Shown here piece after piece: positions 25,126 to 34,865 of a DNA stretch of 64,000 bases. The notes under the pieces are model-generated. The model had not been told where the DNA came from. It did not search any database and worked only from the letters and a program-made list of their open reading frames with translations. This stretch comes from CAYLNK01 sp964384675 (GTDB lineage Bacteria > Acidobacteriota > Thermoanaerobaculia > UBA5066): NCBI GenBank assembly GCA_964384675.1, contig CAYLNK010000002.1, positions 1 through 64,000 of the forward strand. The letters are read 5' to 3'. The translations under genes were made by a program, and so were the position numbers. Every line of letters starts with the position of its first letter. Position 1 is the stretch's first letter.

Positions 25126-25902
25126 ATGACTGGGAACCATAGACCGCTCTTCGTGGTCCAGCAGCTCGTCAGACGAGACCTGGAGACGCGATTCGCCGGG
25201 AGCGCCGGCGGCCTGCTCTGGACGATCCTGAACCCCGTCATCCTCTGCCTGCTCTACGCGTTCGTCTTCTCCCGGGTCCTCCAGGTCTCGCCCCCGGAGG
25301 GCTTCCGCGGGACGTACGCCCTCTTCGTCCTCGCCGGTCTCGTGCCGTGGCTCGGGCTCCAGGAGGCCGCCCTGCGGGGTGCGACCGCGGTGACCGACCA
25401 GGCGCACCTCGTCCGGAAGCTGTCGTTCCCGGCCGTGCTCCTTCCCCTCTCGGCCCTGGCGACGGCGCTTCTCGTGCAGCTCGCGGGCCTCGTCCTGGTG
25501 GCCGCGTTCGCGGCGGTCGACGGGGCCCTGCGCCTCGATCCGCTCCGGCTCGCCGGAGCGCTGGCGCTCCAGGCGGCCGCGCTGTCGGGCCCGATCATCG
25601 CTCTCGCCGCGGTCAACGTCTTCGTGCGGGATCTCCCCCAGCTCCTCGCGCCTGCCCTCCAGATCCTCTTCTATCTGACTCCGATCCTCTATCCGGCCGA
25701 GAGGGTGCCTGCCTCGGTCTCCCGATTCACGGCCTTGAATCCGTTCGCGGACCTCACCGGCCTCTTCCGGGCCGGCCTCCTCGGGACACCCTCCCCACCC
25801 GTTAGCCGGCTGGTCCTGTGGGCACTCCTGAGCGCTGTGATATGCTTTTTCAGCATCCGCCTTTTCAGGCGATGCAGCCAGCATTTTTCGGACCTTCTGT
25901 AG
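25126..25902 (+). CDS. ABC-2 polysaccharide export permease (Wzm/RfbA type)
   Basis: A 258-residue membrane protein with six helices. The N-terminal LVRRDLETRFAGSAGGLLW and the later FVRDLPQLLAPALQILFYLTPILYP are hallmarks of O-antigen/teichoic acid export permeases. The expected ATPase partner is not adjacent; a Wzt-like ATPase lies 13 kb downstream at 38795, with five surface-protein genes between. Function: export of undecaprenyl-linked polysaccharide across the inner membrane. The partner assignment is inference. Confidence 0.9.
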   Translation: MTGNHRPLFVVQQLVRRDLETRFAGSAGGLLWTILNPVILCLLYAFVFSRVLQVSPPEGFRGTYALFVLAGLVPWLGLQEAALRGATAVTDQAHLVRKLSFPAVLLPLSALATALLVQLAGLVLVAAFAAVDGALRLDPLRLAGALALQAAALSGPIIALAAVNVFVRDLPQLLAPALQILFYLTPILYPAERVPASVSRFTALNPFADLTGLFRAGLLGTPSPPVSRLVLWALLSAVICFFSIRLFRRCSQHFSDLL

Positions 25903-25967
25903 CGCTGACTGACGTGCCTTCCTTCCTATCTCTGGCGTGGGGCTGCCGCCCCGCGAACCGTGCGCCC

Positions 25968-25973
25968 AAGGAG
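25968..25973 (+). promoter_or_regulatory. Shine-Dalgarno deciding a TTG start
   Basis: AAGGAG lies five bases before TTG 25979, which begins a perfect lipoprotein signal (LKRFLALALPAVVAVAGC). Upstream in-frame starts have no such site. Confidence 0.7.
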
Positions 25974-25978
25974 TCCTC

Positions 25979-27742
25979 TTGAAGCGTTTCCTCGCCCTGG
26001 CCCTGCCTGCCGTCGTCGCCGTCGCCGGCTGCTCCACGTCGCAGGCTCCCGGCCCGAAGGCGGCCGCGCCGGCCGCCGCCCCGCAATCCTCGCCGACCGC
26101 GACACCGACTCCGCTGCCGGAGTCGCCCGCCCTGGCCGAGGACGTGGCACGCCTCGAGCTGCAGAAGAAGTTCCGGGCCACGGAGGCCGCGGTCACGGGC
26201 AAGTCCTCGACGGGAGACGACCAGGTCACCCCCGCCCCCGTCGTCTTCGTGGATCCGGCCACCGGCAAGAAGATGGAGCGGATCCCGAAGAACCCGGCCC
26301 TCTACGTGGTGCGGGGCCGCCTCTACTTCGCTGGGCTGGCCGCCAGCAAGGGGATCCCGCTCGTCCGGGAGGATGCCGACGCCTACTACGTGGAGGTCAA
26401 GGCCGAGAAGCCCGTGGCTCCGCCAGCCTCACCCACGCCGGCTGCGGAATCCCTCGAGGGGCTCAAGCCGATCGTGGAGGTGCCCGAGGAGGAAGCCGTC
26501 GAGATCGTCCCTCCGACGTCCGCCATCCAGATCCACCTCGAGGACGCCTCCCACGGCCTTCCCAACGCCGGAATCTGGCGGGACAACTTCGACGTCAAGG
26601 ACGTGGACGGTGACGGGCGGCCCGAGATCGTGACCCCGCCCGCCCGCCTCTCGGGTGACGACATCCAGGCTTACAAGCTCAAAGGGAACCAGTGGTCCCG
26701 CGTTCCCCTCAAGTTCGACGATCCCCAGCAGATCGGCTTCGAATACGGGGGCGTCGCGGTCGGGGACATGGACGGCGACGGCCGGAACGACATCATCTTC
26801 GGGAAGCACGGGGGCGGCCCGACGATCGCCTACAACAAGGGAAAGGGGCTCTTCCGGGTGGAGACGAGGGGCCTGCCGAAGCTGATGACCACCCGGGCCC
26901 CCGTCGTCGGGGACCTGGACGGCGATGGCCGGCTCGACGTCTTCGCCGTCTCCGACATGCCGGAGGCCGCCGACATCGCGCTCGCGGAGCGGAACGGGAA
27001 TGCCTCGGCGCGGCTCCCCCGGGTCGACGGCTACCTGCCGGGCTTCGACGCACGCGGCTTCCTCTCGCGGGGCGGGAAGTACGAGGAGGTCCACGCAGGC
27101 CTCGAAGAGTGCTGCTTCGGCTACAACATCGGCCTGATGGCGCCGGCCCCGGACGGCGGCAACCCGTTCTACGTCTCGTCCTGCCGCTACATCAACGGGA
27201 CGGGGATGCTGTACGAGTTCGATGCCCGAACCTCGAAGTGGCTCTACGTGGGCCGCAACGTCGTCGAGCTCTACGCCAACCACGTCGGCAGCGCGGTCGG
27301 ACGTTACATGGGGCACCCCGCGGCGTTCGTGGCGGTCACGAAGAACACCCCTCCGGGGGCCTCGAAGAACGTGACCGGGGACGGTCTCTCGATCTACTAC
27401 CGCGACGGGGGCGTCTGGAAGCGGACGCGCATCATGAAGGTCATCAAGGACCCGAGCGCCTCGCAGGGCCTGGCGGTGGGGGACCTGAACGGGGACGGCC
27501 TCGACGACGTGGTGTACGCCGACGACGGCCTGCTGCGGGTGCGGGTCTTCTTCCAGACGGCCAAGGGCGGCTTCGAGGAGCTCGCCTCGGACCTCGAGCC
27601 GACCTACACGAATCACTCGTCGGCCATCCGGCTCGCCGACGTGGACGGAGACAAGCGGCTCGACATCGTCCTGATGACCCACTACCTCACGGGCGACGAA
27701 TCGCGGGCCGGGGGCTTCCGGGTGTTCCGGAACCTACGCTAG
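25979..27742 (+). CDS. Lipoprotein with FG-GAP/VCBS beta-propeller repeats
   Basis: A 587-residue lipoprotein with TTG start; the lipobox is VAGC (Cys about 18), followed by an Ala/Pro/Thr linker. From about residue 190 to the end at least five calcium-binding FG-GAP motifs occur: DVDGDGRPEI, DMDGDGRNDI, DLDGDGRLDV, DLNGDGLDDV and DVDGDKRLDI, as in integrin-like seven-bladed propellers. Cys-Cys in EECCFGYN and SCRYINGTG may form disulfides. It would be anchored in a membrane and face outward. It lies between the export permease and the abundant secreted protein; a role in surface assembly or adhesion is a guess. Confidence 0.82.
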   Translation: MKRFLALALPAVVAVAGCSTSQAPGPKAAAPAAAPQSSPTATPTPLPESPALAEDVARLELQKKFRATEAAVTGKSSTGDDQVTPAPVVFVDPATGKKMERIPKNPALYVVRGRLYFAGLAASKGIPLVREDADAYYVEVKAEKPVAPPASPTPAAESLEGLKPIVEVPEEEAVEIVPPTSAIQIHLEDASHGLPNAGIWRDNFDVKDVDGDGRPEIVTPPARLSGDDIQAYKLKGNQWSRVPLKFDDPQQIGFEYGGVAVGDMDGDGRNDIIFGKHGGGPTIAYNKGKGLFRVETRGLPKLMTTRAPVVGDLDGDGRLDVFAVSDMPEAADIALAERNGNASARLPRVDGYLPGFDARGFLSRGGKYEEVHAGLEECCFGYNIGLMAPAPDGGNPFYVSSCRYINGTGMLYEFDARTSKWLYVGRNVVELYANHVGSAVGRYMGHPAAFVAVTKNTPPGASKNVTGDGLSIYYRDGGVWKRTRIMKVIKDPSASQGLAVGDLNGDGLDDVVYADDGLLRVRVFFQTAKGGFEELASDLEPTYTNHSSAIRLADVDGDKRLDIVLMTHYLTGDESRAGGFRVFRNLR

Positions 27743-28038
27743 GGCTTATGGGGAGAAAGCATATTCCGGCCGAAAAATACTTGACATTCATATCCACGGT
27801 TCCTTACATTCCCCTTTAAGTCGGATGTGGACCATCACGAGTCTCCGCCTGGATTTGCATTCCCGTGGCGCCGCGCTGCCGCACGCCACTCGATCGAACT
27901 GGACGTCGAACATGACAGGAACTCTCGGAGCTGCGACTCGAACGATGATGACGGAGGTGATCCAGTATCGCGGGAGGATGGAGTTTGGAGTTTCGCGAAT
28001 TGAACCCGGTCTCAATAACTGAATCGGTAGGAGTAAAG
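27743..28038 (+). promoter_or_regulatory. Promoter and long 5' leader of the abundant secreted protein
   Basis: A 296-base non-coding stretch. A perfect -35 TTGACA (27781-27786) is followed after 17 bases by TTACAT (27804-27809) as -10. Transcription would start near 27816, leaving a leader of about 220 bases. A 65-codon open frame (27825-28022) lies in the leader but has no family features. A strong Shine-Dalgarno TAGGAG (28028-28033) ends the leader. The length suggests mRNA-stabilising or regulatory structure. Confidence 0.6.
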
Positions 28039-29592
28039 ATGAAAAAGCTTTCCGCTCTGGCAGCTCTCGGCCTTCTGGCGGCCTCTGGAGCTGGCTACGC
28101 GGCGACGTGCTCGCAGGACAACGTGCCTGCCGCGACGCTGCTCGTGCCCCACTTCAAGGTCAGCCGCGGCACCGCCGACGGCACGGGTCAGATCGCGCCG
28201 CAGGGCACGAACACCGTGATGGCGATCACGAACGTGTCCAACAACGGCGTCATCGCCCACTTCGTCGTGTACAACAAGTACTCGGCGCTGGTCGTCGACT
28301 TCAACGTTCCCCTCACGGGTAACGACGTCGCGTTCTTCGACATGCGTCAGATCCTCAACGGGGACCTGAACCTGAACAAGAACCTGCAGGCGACCGGCAA
28401 GACCGACGCGTGCACGACGACCCCCGGCTACGGCCCCACCCGGTACGTCCGCTTCACGAACCCGGACTCGACGGACAAGCTCCTGGCCATCTCGATCTAT
28501 CCGCCGCTCTCCGGCTCCTTCCTCAGCGACATGCGCGACTCGCTCGACGAGTCGGGCGACGTCACGTCGTTCCTCAGCGCCAAGTCCGCCAACATCCTCG
28601 ACGAGGACAACCAGCGGTGCGGCTCTGACGTCGACGGCAAGGTCGCGGGCGACTTCTCGGGGTACATCACGATTGACGTCGTGAACTACTGCACCCTGCA
28701 CAACCCGTCCGACAACGACGCGCTCTACTTCATCAACGACGCGATCGCGACGACCGGCTGGTCCCCGAACGGCTGGACGCCGAACGTGCTCATGGGCGAC
28801 ATCTTCTATGTCGACCCGGCGGCCGCCGGCGGCAACATCAGCGGCGATCCGATGGTCGCCCTGGAGTTCGACGCTCGCCTCGCGACCTCGACCTGCAACT
28901 GGTTCAACATCGCCGGCGTCGCCGGTGAGACCAGCTGCAAGACCTTCTACAACCGCTACTACAACTACCCGGCCTCCCAGAACGACAACGCGGCCACCCC
29001 GGCCTCCGTCCCGGTTGCCTACCGTGGCATCGGCGACGGCCGCGAGCCGCTCACCTCGCGCTACGGCTTCCGCTACCTGTCCGACCAGACCAACGGCCTG
29101 ACCTCGTGGGCCCTGGTGTGGCGCTCCGACCTCTGGACCGCCATCAGCATCGCTCCGGACAAGTCCACCACCCTCTGCGAGTGGTGGGGCGACTGCCTCT
29201 CGTCCGACATCAACAACTGCCGCGGCTGGGGCTCCTGGGATACCCCGCACCAGCTCTCGATCGGCATCTACAACAACGACGAGGGTCAGTACGCCGCCAG
29301 CCAGCAGGGCTGCCCGTCGCCCTGCCAGACTCTCCCGACCCCGTACATCTACCTCGAGACGCAGCGCATCTCCCTCGCGGGCAACGCTGACATCGGCCTC
29401 AACGACCCGGGCTTCAAGGGCGGCTGGATCGACCTGACCATGGGCGGCTTCCCGGCCACCCACCAGGCCTGGGTTGGCATCCAGCACTCGGCCCCCGGCC
29501 AGTTCGTGTCCGTCGGCCACTCGGCCACGGTCCTCTCGAACCAGTTCATCTGCGTTCCGTCGCTCTTCGGCGCCGGCAACATCGTCAACTAG
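28039..29592 (+). CDS. Probably abundant secreted surface protein, function unknown
   Basis: A 517-residue protein from ATG 28039 with a textbook signal peptide (MKKLSALAALGLLAASGAGYAA). Codon use is strongly biased to C-ending codons. Together with a consensus promoter, strong Shine-Dalgarno and near-ideal terminator this indicates high expression. The mature part is Asn/Thr/Gly/Asp-rich, acidic, beta-rich and contains several Cys pairs (CEWWGDC, CPSPC). An early segment (NTVMAITNVSNNGVIAHFVV) resembles the N-x-S-type strands of the module in the neighbouring giant proteins. S-layer or adhesive surface protein is a reasonable guess; no known domain is recognised. Confidence 0.75.
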   Translation: MKKLSALAALGLLAASGAGYAATCSQDNVPAATLLVPHFKVSRGTADGTGQIAPQGTNTVMAITNVSNNGVIAHFVVYNKYSALVVDFNVPLTGNDVAFFDMRQILNGDLNLNKNLQATGKTDACTTTPGYGPTRYVRFTNPDSTDKLLAISIYPPLSGSFLSDMRDSLDESGDVTSFLSAKSANILDEDNQRCGSDVDGKVAGDFSGYITIDVVNYCTLHNPSDNDALYFINDAIATTGWSPNGWTPNVLMGDIFYVDPAAAGGNISGDPMVALEFDARLATSTCNWFNIAGVAGETSCKTFYNRYYNYPASQNDNAATPASVPVAYRGIGDGREPLTSRYGFRYLSDQTNGLTSWALVWRSDLWTAISIAPDKSTTLCEWWGDCLSSDINNCRGWGSWDTPHQLSIGIYNNDEGQYAASQQGCPSPCQTLPTPYIYLETQRISLAGNADIGLNDPGFKGGWIDLTMGGFPATHQAWVGIQHSAPGQFVSVGHSATVLSNQFICVPSLFGAGNIVN

Positions 29593-29622
29593 GTCTCGAG
29601 AGAAACCCGGTTTTTCCGGATC

Positions 29623-29657
29623 GGAGCGGGGGGAAACCCCCGCTCCTTTCTTTTTTT
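29623..29657 (+). terminator. Canonical Rho-independent terminator
   Basis: Arms GGAGCGGGGG (29623-29632) and CCCCCGCTCC (29637-29646) enclose a GAAA loop and are followed by TTTCTTTTTTT. It is the best terminator in the window and closes the secreted-protein gene. Confidence 0.92.
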
Positions 29658-29704
29658 CGGGAAAGATCCCCGTGACGCAGGGCACTACCCGTCACCGGTC
29701 CAGG

Positions 29705-29733
29705 TTGCCGGACTTACGTAAATGACTTAGCAT
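29705..29733 (+). promoter_or_regulatory. Candidate sigma-70 promoter of the giant PKD gene
   Basis: TTGCCG (29705-29710), 17-base spacer, TAGCAT (29728-29733), followed by about 40 bases to the start codon. It lies in a short A+T-richer segment right after the strong terminator, so the giant genes are probably transcribed separately. Confidence 0.45.
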
Positions 29734-29777
29734 GCCAGGGGTACGGGTTTGTCCTTCCTCTTCGTGCAGGGGTGAAA

Positions 29778-32700
29778 ATGGTCTCAGCTCCGCTTCGCCG
29801 ATGCGTTCTGCTGTCGGTCGCCGCCACCGCGCTCCTCGGGGCCCCCGTGAGGGATGCCGAGGCCCAGTGCACCGTGAGCGCCCCCCAGCAGTTCCTGTCG
29901 AACCCGTCGCCCTACCCTCGTTTCCGGACGGCGGGATACGTCAACAGTCTGGGTCTCTACAAGGACCAGAGCGGCATCCAGCGGATGCTCTCCATCGACA
30001 ACTACGGCTACTACATCTTCAATCTGGCGGACCCCAGCTCTCCGAGCTACATGAGCCAGCTCGACATCGAGCAGACGGTGCCTCGAGTCGGGGACACGTT
30101 CTCGATCCTGGGCTCGCTGGCGACCGCGCCGGACGGGTCGAGGGCTCTCGTCACCACGGGCCACACCGCCGAGAACGGCGTCCTCCTCATGAAGGGGAAC
30201 AGCAGCGCATTCGTCTACGGAGGCGATTTCAAGCCGAAGGAAGCGCGCGCCGTGGTCCTCGACCAGAACGGGAGCAAGTGGTGGGGATACGCCCTCAAGG
30301 ACCAGTATCTCTACGTCGCCGACGTGAGCAGCTTCTGGACCGGCAACCCGTCGACCAAGCCTAACTCGGTCCCCTCGAGCTTCTACGACATCGGGCCCGT
30401 CGTTCCCCGCAGCGCGTCGGTGGCGAACCACCTGATCGTCTTCGCCGTCGGATCCTCGGGAATTCGCGTGGCCGACGCTCGCAACCCAGGATCCGGCTCG
30501 TTCCCGATCTACTCCGTGAGCGCGACGACGCTCGGCTTCGGGGCCGGCACCAGCGTCGAGCGCGTCAGCTCGACCGTCCACCCGAACGGCACGGTCTACA
30601 TCGTCGCGGAGGGCGTGATCAACGGGAACCAGACCGCTGGCTTCGTGATGGGGACCCTCTCCTCCGACGGCAGCAGCTTCAGCCGGAAGGGGAACCTCTG
30701 GATGCCGCCGTCGCCGTATTCGGGGACGGGTTCGATCACCTCGGCCTCCCGCCCTGCTCTGGTGTCCGATTCCAGCAACGGGGAGGTCTGGGCCTTCGTG
30801 TGGGGCGGTTCCGCCGCCAGCCGCTTCAAGCTCTTCGGCCTCTCTCTGAAGGAATGGGAGGGGAGCGGCAGCCCCTCCGACCTGACCCCGAACGCGTCGT
30901 ACCAGTCCTCCGACTCGTGGGCCACCATCGCGACGACCGAGCCGCTCAAGGTCGGCTCGACGATCTACCTCTACGTGGGCGCGACGAACTCCGGGCAGGC
31001 CCTCACGGTATCGTGTACGTCCCAGAACTCGCCACCGACCGCCACGATCTCCGTCACGAACGTCTCCGACGGCGACACGGTTTTCGTCGGTGACTCGCTC
31101 CGCGTGCACGCTGCCGTGGCGCCCGCTCCTTCCTCGTCCCAGCTCGCGGACTGGGCCTTCGACTTCAACTACCACTCGAACGAGGGGTCGGGATCGACCT
31201 ATCCCATCCTGCAGACGCCGGACCGCACGCAGTCGGCCGCGAGCAGCCAGCCGTTCTCGAACGAGCTCGTGATAGGTCCGTGTGACCCGCGCACCGGCGG
31301 GGCGCTGGCCAGCGGGGCGGGTTGCTGGGCCTCCGTGCTGGGAGACTTCGCCTCGACGGCCGAGGGAGCGGTGCAGCCGCTCCGATTCGCGATGGAGGCG
31401 AGGAACGGGTTCGGCTCCTCTTCGCTGCGCACCTTCACGATCAACTGGAAGATCCCCAAGGCGAGGTTCACCCCCGTCGCCGTGCTGAACGGCGGCCAGC
31501 TCAGCGATGCGTCGGAGGGGAGTCCCCGCAGCGACGGCGCCGGGTTCCGCTGGTACTTCGGGGAGACGCCGGGCAGTACCGCCGTGGTCGAGGACGTCGG
31601 CTGCCGGGACAAGCGGACCTGCACGCACCCGTTCAACAACGGCAAGGGAAAGTACAAGGCCTGGATCCAGGCGGCGTACTCGAACGGCTTCGTCACGGCG
31701 GGCGTGCCGGCCAGCTCCGCCAGCCTTCGCGACGTCGACGTCCAGGACGTCGTCCTCGGTGTGACGGGCGCCTCCGCGTCCGTGACCCGTACGGGCAGCG
31801 CGACGAGCATCCCGCTCAAGGTGACGAAGACCGCGTCGGGCTCGATCAACGACTGCCCGGCCAGCGGCAGCCCGTACGCCTACAGCATCTGCAAGACGAC
31901 CGACTCCGCCTGCGCCAGCGCCAGCTCGGCCACCTACCTCCCTCTCACCGTGGACGGTAGCGGGAACGCCCCCATCTCGTTCCTCTTCCCGGAGAACGGC
32001 GACTACTACCTGCGCGTGAAGTACACCTACGGAACCGGCAGCTGCACGTCGCCCCTCTCGGAGTCGTGGAAGCCGGGCCTGGAGAGCGACCCGACGGCGT
32101 TCAAGATCAGCGCGACGGACGTCGTCACCGTTCCCTCGATCTACCTCGCCGGGCTCAACGGCTCGCAGGAGTACCCGCTCTGCGCTCTCTATTGCAGCGG
32201 CGGCAAGTTCAGCGTCTCACCGGGCCAGACCATCGTCGTGTACGCCTACGTGAACGGCGTCGTCGATCCGAATCCGCCCCCGGGTCTCAGCTGGTCCTTC
32301 GGCTCCGCGGGAAGCCCGAGCCCGTCGAGCGGCAACGGGCAGGGCGTCCGGTTCTCGTATTCGACGGCGGCCACGACCGCGACGATCACCATGCAGGGGT
32401 ATCCCCAGACGTACACCTTCCTCGGCAAGGTGTCCGGCACCACGCCGCCGCCGCCCACCGGCCTCTCGGTGACCGCGTCGGCCAACCCCAACCCGGGCAC
32501 GGTGAACCAGGCGGTGTCGTTCACGGCGGCCGCCTCGGGGGGGACCTCGCCCTACACGTACTCGTGGAACTTCACCGACGGGGCCACGTCGAACCAGCAG
32601 AACCCCTCCCACTCCTACTCGGCGACCGGCTCGTACTCCGTGGTCTGCACCGCGACCGATCAGACCGGTGCGCAGGCATCCCGGACGGTCTTCCTGACGG

Positions 32701-34799
32701 TCAATCCCGTGGCCGCGCCCACGCTCGCGGTGGCGCTCACCGACACGCAGACCGGGACGGGGCTCTTCGCGTACCAGGGGAAGTTCCAGGCCGCCAGCGG
32801 ACAGAGCATCACCTTCACCGCACGGCTCGGTGAGTCCCTGGCCTCGAACGTGATCTGGGTGTTCGGTGACGGCCAGCAGTCGGCGGCGAACCCGGCCACC
32901 TACGTCTACACGAACACGACGGCGTCGGACAAGACGTTCAACGGGTCGATCTCGAACGGTGGCTCCACGATCAATTTCGCCGTGCTGGTCACGAAGGCCG
33001 TCAACCAGAACCCGACGGGCGCCTACACGTATCGCTACGTCGACACCAGCGCCGTCGACATCGCCAAGGTCGACGCGTCCAAGGCGGTCCGCTTCACGGC
33101 CTCCGAGGACGCCGACAGCTACGACTGGGACTTCGGGGACAGCAGCCTCCACGGGACCACCAAGAGCGTCGACCACACGTTCCCCGCGACCGGCGGCGCG
33201 TACCGGGTCGCGCTCAAGGAAGTGAAGGCGGGCACGACGTACACCACGGCGAGCCCGGTGACCTTCACGATCCCGGCCCCCCCCGAGCCGCCGCGCTGGA
33301 TGCTCGTCGGCATGGCGTCGACGGAGGGGCAGGGCGGCGCGTACTGGAGGTCCGACGTCACGATCTACAACCCGAGCGCCGAGCAGGGGATGGCGCTGCG
33401 CCTCGCCTTCCTGGACGCCAGCAAGACGGTGAAGCCCGAGGACCTCAAGTGGGCGGTCGTGATCCTGCCTCCGCTCGGGACCAAGACGGTCGTCGACATC
33501 CTCGGGAACGGGGCGCTCCCGGACTGGGGCCTCTTCACGGCGAACCGCTCGGGGGCCCTGCTCATCCAGGGCGACACGCTCCCGACCAACACCGACCCGG
33601 TGGTGGTCGGGAAGACCTACAACACGGGTACCGTGGAATCGGGGACCTACGGCCTCTCGATCCCGGCGGTGCGCGTCACCGAAGGCGTCAAGCCCTCGAG
33701 CGTGGCGGCGGCCAGCCAGCTGATCGGCCTCCGGCAGACCGACGATTTCTACACGAACCTCGCTGTGGTGAACCTGCGCGCCGACGACGCCGAGGTAGAG
33801 GTCCGGTTCTACAACGCCGCCGGCGCCCTGGTCGGCCAGCCGGTCACCTACCAGGTCGGGCCGTACGGCATCCAGCAGAAGAACAACATCCTGCGCGACG
33901 TCGCGGGGTATCCGGACCCGCTCGACTCGTTCCGGGCCGTGCTGACGATCAAGAAGGGGACCGGGGTCACGGCGTTCGCGTCGGTGACCGACGTGAGGTC
34001 CAAGGACCCGATCTTCATCGCCCCCCAGCCGAAGACGAACCCGTCCTACCGTCTGCCGGGCATCGTCCGCGCGGCGGGGGCAAACAACTCGCTGTTCCGG
34101 AGCGACGTCGTGCTCTACAACACGTCCTCCGCGGCGCGCACGGCGACGCTCGCGTTCACCTACCGCTCGTCGAAGGACACCTCGGTCACCAACAAGTTCT
34201 GGGAAATCCCCCTCGCCGCCAACCAGGTGGTGGACATCAACGACTTCGTCAAGACGCAGCTGAACCTGGCGGAGTCCGACGACACCTCGTACTACGACTC
34301 GTTCGTCGACGTCCAGCAAAACGACTCGGGGCAGGACCCGATCCTGGTCATGGGCCGCACCTACAACAAGCAGGACAACGGCAGCACCGGGCTGCAGGTG
34401 AAGGCCTTCGGGCCCGACGACACCGCCTCGGCGTCGGGCGTGAAGAAGCGCCTGATCCTGACGGGGCTCAAGTCGTCCGCCGACCAGTCGGTCGGGTTCC
34501 GCTCCAACGTCGCCGTCTTCCTCGGCACACCCGGTCAGTCGGGCTCGGCGCAGCTGAAGATCCGACTCTACGACGGCAACGGCGACTCGCAGGGGACGCT
34601 CAACGTGAGCCTGAGCGCGGCCAAGCCGTTCCTCCAGATCGGCGACCGCGAGCTGTTCGGAGGCGCGCGGTGGGACCTGTCGAACATCACGGTCGTCGTC
34701 GACGTCATCTCCGGGACGGTGCCCGTCGCGGGATACGCGACCACGCTCGACAACCGGTCCAACGACGCGGTCTTCACCGGCGCGGTCGCCCTCCCGTAG
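29778..34799 (+). CDS. Giant secreted PKD-domain protein A
   Basis: A 1673-residue protein from ATG 29778 (GGGG about six bases upstream; the GTG two codons earlier is too close to it). After a signal peptide (to about AEAQ), residues 30-415 form a beta-propeller-like domain (SIDNYGYYIFNLADPS, DTFSILGSLATAPDGSRALV). A specific insert of about 375 residues follows (about 416-790). PKD-type Ig domains come next: SPYTYSWNFTDGATSNQQN near 915-935 and SYDWDFGDSSLHGTTKSVDH near 1115-1130. The last 499 residues (1175-1673) are two tandem copies of a module of about 250 residues, each with a RSDV.(I/L)YN strand and a V.G(K/R)TYN signature. Likely surface-exposed or released; function unknown. Confidence 0.87.
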   Translation: MVSAPLRRCVLLSVAATALLGAPVRDAEAQCTVSAPQQFLSNPSPYPRFRTAGYVNSLGLYKDQSGIQRMLSIDNYGYYIFNLADPSSPSYMSQLDIEQTVPRVGDTFSILGSLATAPDGSRALVTTGHTAENGVLLMKGNSSAFVYGGDFKPKEARAVVLDQNGSKWWGYALKDQYLYVADVSSFWTGNPSTKPNSVPSSFYDIGPVVPRSASVANHLIVFAVGSSGIRVADARNPGSGSFPIYSVSATTLGFGAGTSVERVSSTVHPNGTVYIVAEGVINGNQTAGFVMGTLSSDGSSFSRKGNLWMPPSPYSGTGSITSASRPALVSDSSNGEVWAFVWGGSAASRFKLFGLSLKEWEGSGSPSDLTPNASYQSSDSWATIATTEPLKVGSTIYLYVGATNSGQALTVSCTSQNSPPTATISVTNVSDGDTVFVGDSLRVHAAVAPAPSSSQLADWAFDFNYHSNEGSGSTYPILQTPDRTQSAASSQPFSNELVIGPCDPRTGGALASGAGCWASVLGDFASTAEGAVQPLRFAMEARNGFGSSSLRTFTINWKIPKARFTPVAVLNGGQLSDASEGSPRSDGAGFRWYFGETPGSTAVVEDVGCRDKRTCTHPFNNGKGKYKAWIQAAYSNGFVTAGVPASSASLRDVDVQDVVLGVTGASASVTRTGSATSIPLKVTKTASGSINDCPASGSPYAYSICKTTDSACASASSATYLPLTVDGSGNAPISFLFPENGDYYLRVKYTYGTGSCTSPLSESWKPGLESDPTAFKISATDVVTVPSIYLAGLNGSQEYPLCALYCSGGKFSVSPGQTIVVYAYVNGVVDPNPPPGLSWSFGSAGSPSPSSGNGQGVRFSYSTAATTATITMQGYPQTYTFLGKVSGTTPPPPTGLSVTASANPNPGTVNQAVSFTAAASGGTSPYTYSWNFTDGATSNQQNPSHSYSATGSYSVVCTATDQTGAQASRTVFLTVNPVAAPTLAVALTDTQTGTGLFAYQGKFQAASGQSITFTARLGESLASNVIWVFGDGQQSAANPATYVYTNTTASDKTFNGSISNGGSTINFAVLVTKAVNQNPTGAYTYRYVDTSAVDIAKVDASKAVRFTASEDADSYDWDFGDSSLHGTTKSVDHTFPATGGAYRVALKEVKAGTTYTTASPVTFTIPAPPEPPRWMLVGMASTEGQGGAYWRSDVTIYNPSAEQGMALRLAFLDASKTVKPEDLKWAVVILPPLGTKTVVDILGNGALPDWGLFTANRSGALLIQGDTLPTNTDPVVVGKTYNTGTVESGTYGLSIPAVRVTEGVKPSSVAAASQLIGLRQTDDFYTNLAVVNLRADDAEVEVRFYNAAGALVGQPVTYQVGPYGIQQKNNILRDVAGYPDPLDSFRAVLTIKKGTGVTAFASVTDVRSKDPIFIAPQPKTNPSYRLPGIVRAAGANNSLFRSDVVLYNTSSAARTATLAFTYRSSKDTSVTNKFWEIPLAANQVVDINDFVKTQLNLAESDDTSYYDSFVDVQQNDSGQDPILVMGRTYNKQDNGSTGLQVKAFGPDDTASASGVKKRLILTGLKSSADQSVGFRSNVAVFLGTPGQSGSAQLKIRLYDGNGDSQGTLNVSLSAAKPFLQIGDRELFGGARWDLSNITVVVDVISGTVPVAGYATTLDNRSNDAVFTGAVALP

Positions 34800-34824
34800 C
34801 ACCACCCGCCGACACCATCCTTCC

Positions 34825-34846
34825 GGCCCGGGCGTGAGCCCGGGCC
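34825..34846 (+). terminator. Hairpin between the two giant PKD genes
   Basis: Arms GGCCCGGGC (34825-34833) and GCCCGGGCC (34838-34846) with a GTGA loop, 25 bases after the stop codon. No T-run follows, so partial read-through into the next gene is likely. Confidence 0.5.
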
Positions 34847-34865
34847 GTTCCCGTCTGGAGCCCCG

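Noticed and set aside
27825..28022. 65-codon ORF in the leader of the abundant secreted protein
   Set aside because: No Shine-Dalgarno, no family features and it ends just before the real start; more likely untranslated leader.
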